This document shows, piece after piece, positions 61,315 to 64,000 of a DNA stretch of 64,000 nucleotides. The DNA comes from Gammaproteobacteria bacterium (lineage in GTDB: Bacteria; Pseudomonadota; Gammaproteobacteria; JAURND01): NCBI GenBank assembly GCA_035546635.1, contig DASZWJ010000017.1:1-64000 (forward strand), given 5' to 3'. How positions within the stretch are numbered: position 1 is the stretch's first letter; each line of letters starts with the position of its first letter. Under the pieces are notes generated by a model. That model made no database searches, was not told the origin of the DNA, and saw only the letters and a program-made list of their open reading frames with translations. The position numbers and the translations under genes are program-made.

Positions 61315-62355
61315 CTATTTTTTTAAAGCTATCAATTGCTGCTTAATATTTTCTTGCACCTCTGAATTAATATGAAAAGTAGCTATAGGAACAGAAGCAT
61401 GGTCAAAAAAACCGGGAGAGCATGCTGAATTTGGTATTCTTAAATTCGGCACAGATGCAGATTTTCTAAGTTTTCCGGTGGGCGGTTGTCTTTTTGTATC
61501 ATCCTGCCAAATTTTTCCCATTGTGCATTCCTGCCACAATAACATTAAGCTTGTTTTCAGCTGAGAGGCTGATGGGCGTTGTTGAGGTTCGAGATGCCAA
61601 CAGGATTTAATAATATTTTCTAGTCTTAACGGGCATGGACAATTTTTAGGAATTGGGTTAGTTTTCTTATCTATCACAATTGTTTTTGCTACTTGCTCCC
61701 TTGATAATTCTTTATAGGGTAAAGAGCGTGTAACCAATTCCCATAGTACTACACCAAAGCTATAAATGTCAGAAGCTTTACAATATCCATTTTTTGTCCA
61801 AACCTCGGGGCCTTGCCATTCTGGAGTTGATACTTTTACTTCCTTTGATTTTTCACCTACAAAACAAGAATTGCCAAAATCAGTTAACATTGCTCGCCAA
61901 TCACTACTCAGCAATATATTTAAACTTTTTATATCACCGTGAACAATGTCATTTTTATACAAATCTTCAATGGCTTGAGCAATATCAATCGCAATACTTA
62001 AGCGAAGACTCCAAGGTAATATGTCATCACTCTTTAATAGTTCATAAAGCGAGCCATTAACCATTAATCCCATTACCAAAGCATCATCGTCAGCTTTTTT
62101 CAATGAAATCACACGAGATGACACTCCCTGAGCAGCCTTCCACATTTTAGCTTCCTGCACCGGAGGTTCGGCCGTTAAACCCATCACCTTAATTGCTAAT
62201 AACTCATCATTTTTACTTCTAAGAATAATAGTTGATCGCCCGCCTTTACCTATGAATTTTTCTCTATTTTTTATTGCAAATTCCATTACGATTGAAGGAG
62301 ATTCATCAGATGTAATTTCTTGACTTTTGCCAAGTATTTTCTTCTTCTCTTCCAC
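61315..62355 (-). CDS. Eukaryote-like Ser/Thr protein kinase
   Basis: 346 residues, GTG start with GAGGTG upstream. Glycine-rich GKGGRSTI (36-43), Lys56 in AIKVM, catalytic Asp141 in HGDIKSLNIL, Asp159 in DFG, PEW in place of APE, SFGVVLWELVT. No membrane span, so cytoplasmic or secreted. The C-terminal 80 residues are low in order. Resembles the eukaryote-like kinases of Legionella-type effectors. Confidence 0.85.
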   Translation of the reverse strand: MEEKKKILGKSQEITSDESPSIVMEFAIKNREKFIGKGGRSTIILRSKNDELLAIKVMGLTAEPPVQEAKMWKAAQGVSSRVISLKKADDDALVMGLMVNGSLYELLKSDDILPWSLRLSIAIDIAQAIEDLYKNDIVHGDIKSLNILLSSDWRAMLTDFGNSCFVGEKSKEVKVSTPEWQGPEVWTKNGYCKASDIYSFGVVLWELVTRSLPYKELSREQVAKTIVIDKKTNPIPKNCPCPLRLENIIKSCWHLEPQQRPSASQLKTSLMLLWQECTMGKIWQDDTKRQPPTGKLRKSASVPNLRIPNSACSPGFFDHASVPIATFHINSEVQENIKQQLIALKK

Positions 62356-62823
62356 AAAACACCTCGATAAATTATTTTTGCTTTAAACAATGAATGACTT
62401 TTTAGATAAGACTTTAACCTTTAGAATGCTGCGATAATTTAATCAAAAGCGACTACACCATGGTCCGGCTTCAAAATGAGAATAAAAAAACCAAATCAAC
62501 CTTTATGAACCATAGTGAACAAAACTAACTTTCATAAGAGTTGCATAGAAGTAAATTAAAGTTTTCTAAAAGTGATTTTGATTAAAGCTAACGAACGGCA
62601 CTGCCAGGCAAGTCGCAAGACAGCAGCTAAAAGAGTAAGAGTAAACATAGATTAGGTATTCATCCATGATAACCCCTCGCCACAAATTACTCCAAAAACT
62701 CTCTTATCTTTTTATTCCCCGGTGTAACCATATCCAAGCTCATCTAACAAATTCTACACAAATTAACAAAAAACTTTGTTATACTTCCGCCAATTTACTT
62801 CTATTCCCAAAGGAGGCTTCTTA
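62356..62823. other. Intergenic region with dsbA promoter
   Basis: No gene. TATACT at 62780-62785 is a good minus-10 about 40 bases before the dsbA start; the minus-35 is weak. AAAGGAGG at 62810-62817 is the ribosome site. The plus-strand frame upstream of the chosen start reads across the promoter and is not used. Confidence 0.5.
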
Positions 62824-63492
62824 ATGAAACGTTGGATGAAACAATGGACAACTTACCTGCTCCTAGGTGTCATGCTACTCCCAGCTGCGTGGGCTGAAAT
62901 GGGCGATGCTGTTTTACAACCTGTACCACCCGCTATAGCCACACAATTATATAACCCACAAGGCAACACCATCGCCGGTAACCCCAAAGGCACCGTTACA
63001 TTAGTAGAATTCTTTGACTATAACTGCCCATTTTGCCGCAGTTTAAATCCCACTATCCAAAAACTGATTAAGAAAAACCCTAATCTCAGAGTAGTTTACA
63101 AAGAATATCTGTTATTTGGTGATGCCTCCATTCCAGCAACCTCTGCCGCATTAGCAGCCGCTCAACAAAATAAATACCTACAAATGCACCAAGCATTACT
63201 GACTTCCAAACATCCTCTCACCACTGCCGAAGTGCTAAACATCGCACAATCCATCGGACTTGATGTCCAGGCGTTTCAAAAAGTCATGAACAGTAAAGCC
63301 GTACAACAACAGGTAGTCTCCAACACTGCCCTGGCAGCAAAACTCAACATGGGCGCTGCCCCCGCATTTATTATTACTCGTACACAAACTGCCGGACAGC
63401 CATCCAATGCTAATCCACAATACTTGTTTTTAGGCAGTAATAACGCAGAAAAAAATCTGCAAGCGCTGATAAATAAAGCTGCCAAAGGCTAA
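62824..63492 (+). CDS. DsbA-like thiol-disulfide oxidoreductase
   Basis: 222 residues from the ATG at 62824 (AAAGGAGG upstream). Signal peptide (TTYLLLGVMLLPAAWA), thioredoxin fold with CPFC (68-71) in VEFFDYNCPFCRSLNP, and helical insertion. Resembles Com1/DsbA2-type proteins of Legionellales. Periplasmic disulfide formation or isomerisation. A partner is DsbD directly downstream. Confidence 0.88.
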   Translation: MKRWMKQWTTYLLLGVMLLPAAWAEMGDAVLQPVPPAIATQLYNPQGNTIAGNPKGTVTLVEFFDYNCPFCRSLNPTIQKLIKKNPNLRVVYKEYLLFGDASIPATSAALAAAQQNKYLQMHQALLTSKHPLTTAEVLNIAQSIGLDVQAFQKVMNSKAVQQQVVSNTALAAKLNMGAAPAFIITRTQTAGQPSNANPQYLFLGSNNAEKNLQALINKAAKG

Positions 63493-63498
63493 TGGATT

Positions 63499-64000
63499 AT
63501 GAAAAAACTTTTGTTCGCAGGCTTGCTGCTGTTGCTGAGCTGCTCCATTTGGGGCAGCGCCCCTCAACAGCCGCTTCCTGTGGACAAAGCTTTTCCATTT
63601 TCAGCAGAATTATTTGGCAACGACACAGTGCTTTTGCATTGGAATACCGTTCCTGACCATTACCTTTATCGTGATCGTTTTAAATTTAAAATTCTCTCAC
63701 CCACTACCGCCAGCATTGGCAGCATTATTTACCCTTCCGGGAAACCTAAACAAGATGAAATCTTCGGCAAATATGAAGTTTATCCAGGCGAATTAACCCT
63801 ACCCATTCCCATTATCAAAGCCAATCCGGAAAAAACGGTTCTTGAAGTAACTTTTCAAGGCTGCGCTGAAGACGGCTATTGCTATCCACCCACCACCCAT
63901 CAAATGAATATCAACTTTACCACTCGAACCGTCACAACTGACCTTATCAGCACAACAACTGTCAACAACAATACTGCCAGCAACCAAGAACAAAAATTTT
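63499..64000 (+). CDS. dsbD: DsbD N-terminal domain, cut by window end
   Basis: The first 167 residues are visible and the gene runs off the window. Signal peptide (LLFAGLLLLLSCSIWGSA), then the DsbD alpha domain: VLLHWNTVPDHYLYRDRFKF, and GCAEDGYCYPPTT with the active-site Cys pair. It carries reducing power across the membrane to periplasmic thiol proteins. It starts 6 bp after dsbA and likely is in one operon. Confidence 0.9.
   Translation, partial: MKKLLFAGLLLLLSCSIWGSAPQQPLPVDKAFPFSAELFGNDTVLLHWNTVPDHYLYRDRFKFKILSPTTASIGSIIYPSGKPKQDEIFGKYEVYPGELTLPIPIIKANPEKTVLEVTFQGCAEDGYCYPPTTHQMNINFTTRTVTTDLISTTTVNNNTASNQEQKF

Noticed and set aside
1-64000. CRISPR arrays and insertion sequences
   Set aside because: No array of regularly spaced repeats and no DDE or HUH transposase frame was found.

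Overview
The window comes from a low-GC gammaproteobacterium, most likely a member or relative of the Legionellales. Evidence: eukaryote-like protein kinase, ankyrin and ADP-ribosyltransferase genes, an LqsR-like response regulator, a DsbA-DsbD pair, and a GI-type (PFL/TIGR037xx) conjugation system like those of Legionella islands. This placement is inference; no rRNA or housekeeping marker is present. All family names here were recognised by eye and no database was searched.

Left part (1-6676): the edge of a separate accessory region. It carries a palindromic noncoding block, a DUF3987 P-loop protein, two small replication/regulation genes, a ribbon-helix-helix-like protein and a tyrosine integrase. 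A TIR plus caspase-like protease pair follows, matching the caspase-effector kind of Thoeris anti-phage system.

Main part (6677-58603): a complete integrative and conjugative element (ICE) of about 51.9 kb, inserted in the 3' half of a tRNA-Lys(CTT) gene. A perfect 45-bp repeat of the tRNA 3' end bounds it (6677-6721 and 58604-58648), and its integrase lies beside the intact tRNA. From left to right it holds: cargo (umuDC, regulators, an MFS exporter, a methyltransferase, a DUF3050 / histidine kinase / response regulator operon, endonuclease I); a DnaA-box cluster; a second recombinase; an HNH and membrane protein pair that may be defence; a DNA-processing block (helicase, DUF6094 methylase, DUF3275, SSB) in which six genes share a structured leader; an ADP-ribosyltransferase-like protein; a KfrA-like gene beside a 132-bp inverted repeat; the mating-pair-formation genes with coupling protein and a MobH-like relaxase homologue; replication and regulatory genes; and an AlpA-like excisionase overlapping the integrase.

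Right part (58604-64000): chromosomal. tRNA-Lys, an EamA exporter with an ATP-grasp ligase, a Ser/Thr kinase, a DsbA-like oxidoreductase and the start of dsbD.

The most unusual observations are the covarying leaders at 27089-31776 (each with an SD mimic, an anti-SD and often a U-tract), the loss of metal-ligand motifs in the only relaxase candidate, and a shared palindromic noncoding element in two different mobile regions.
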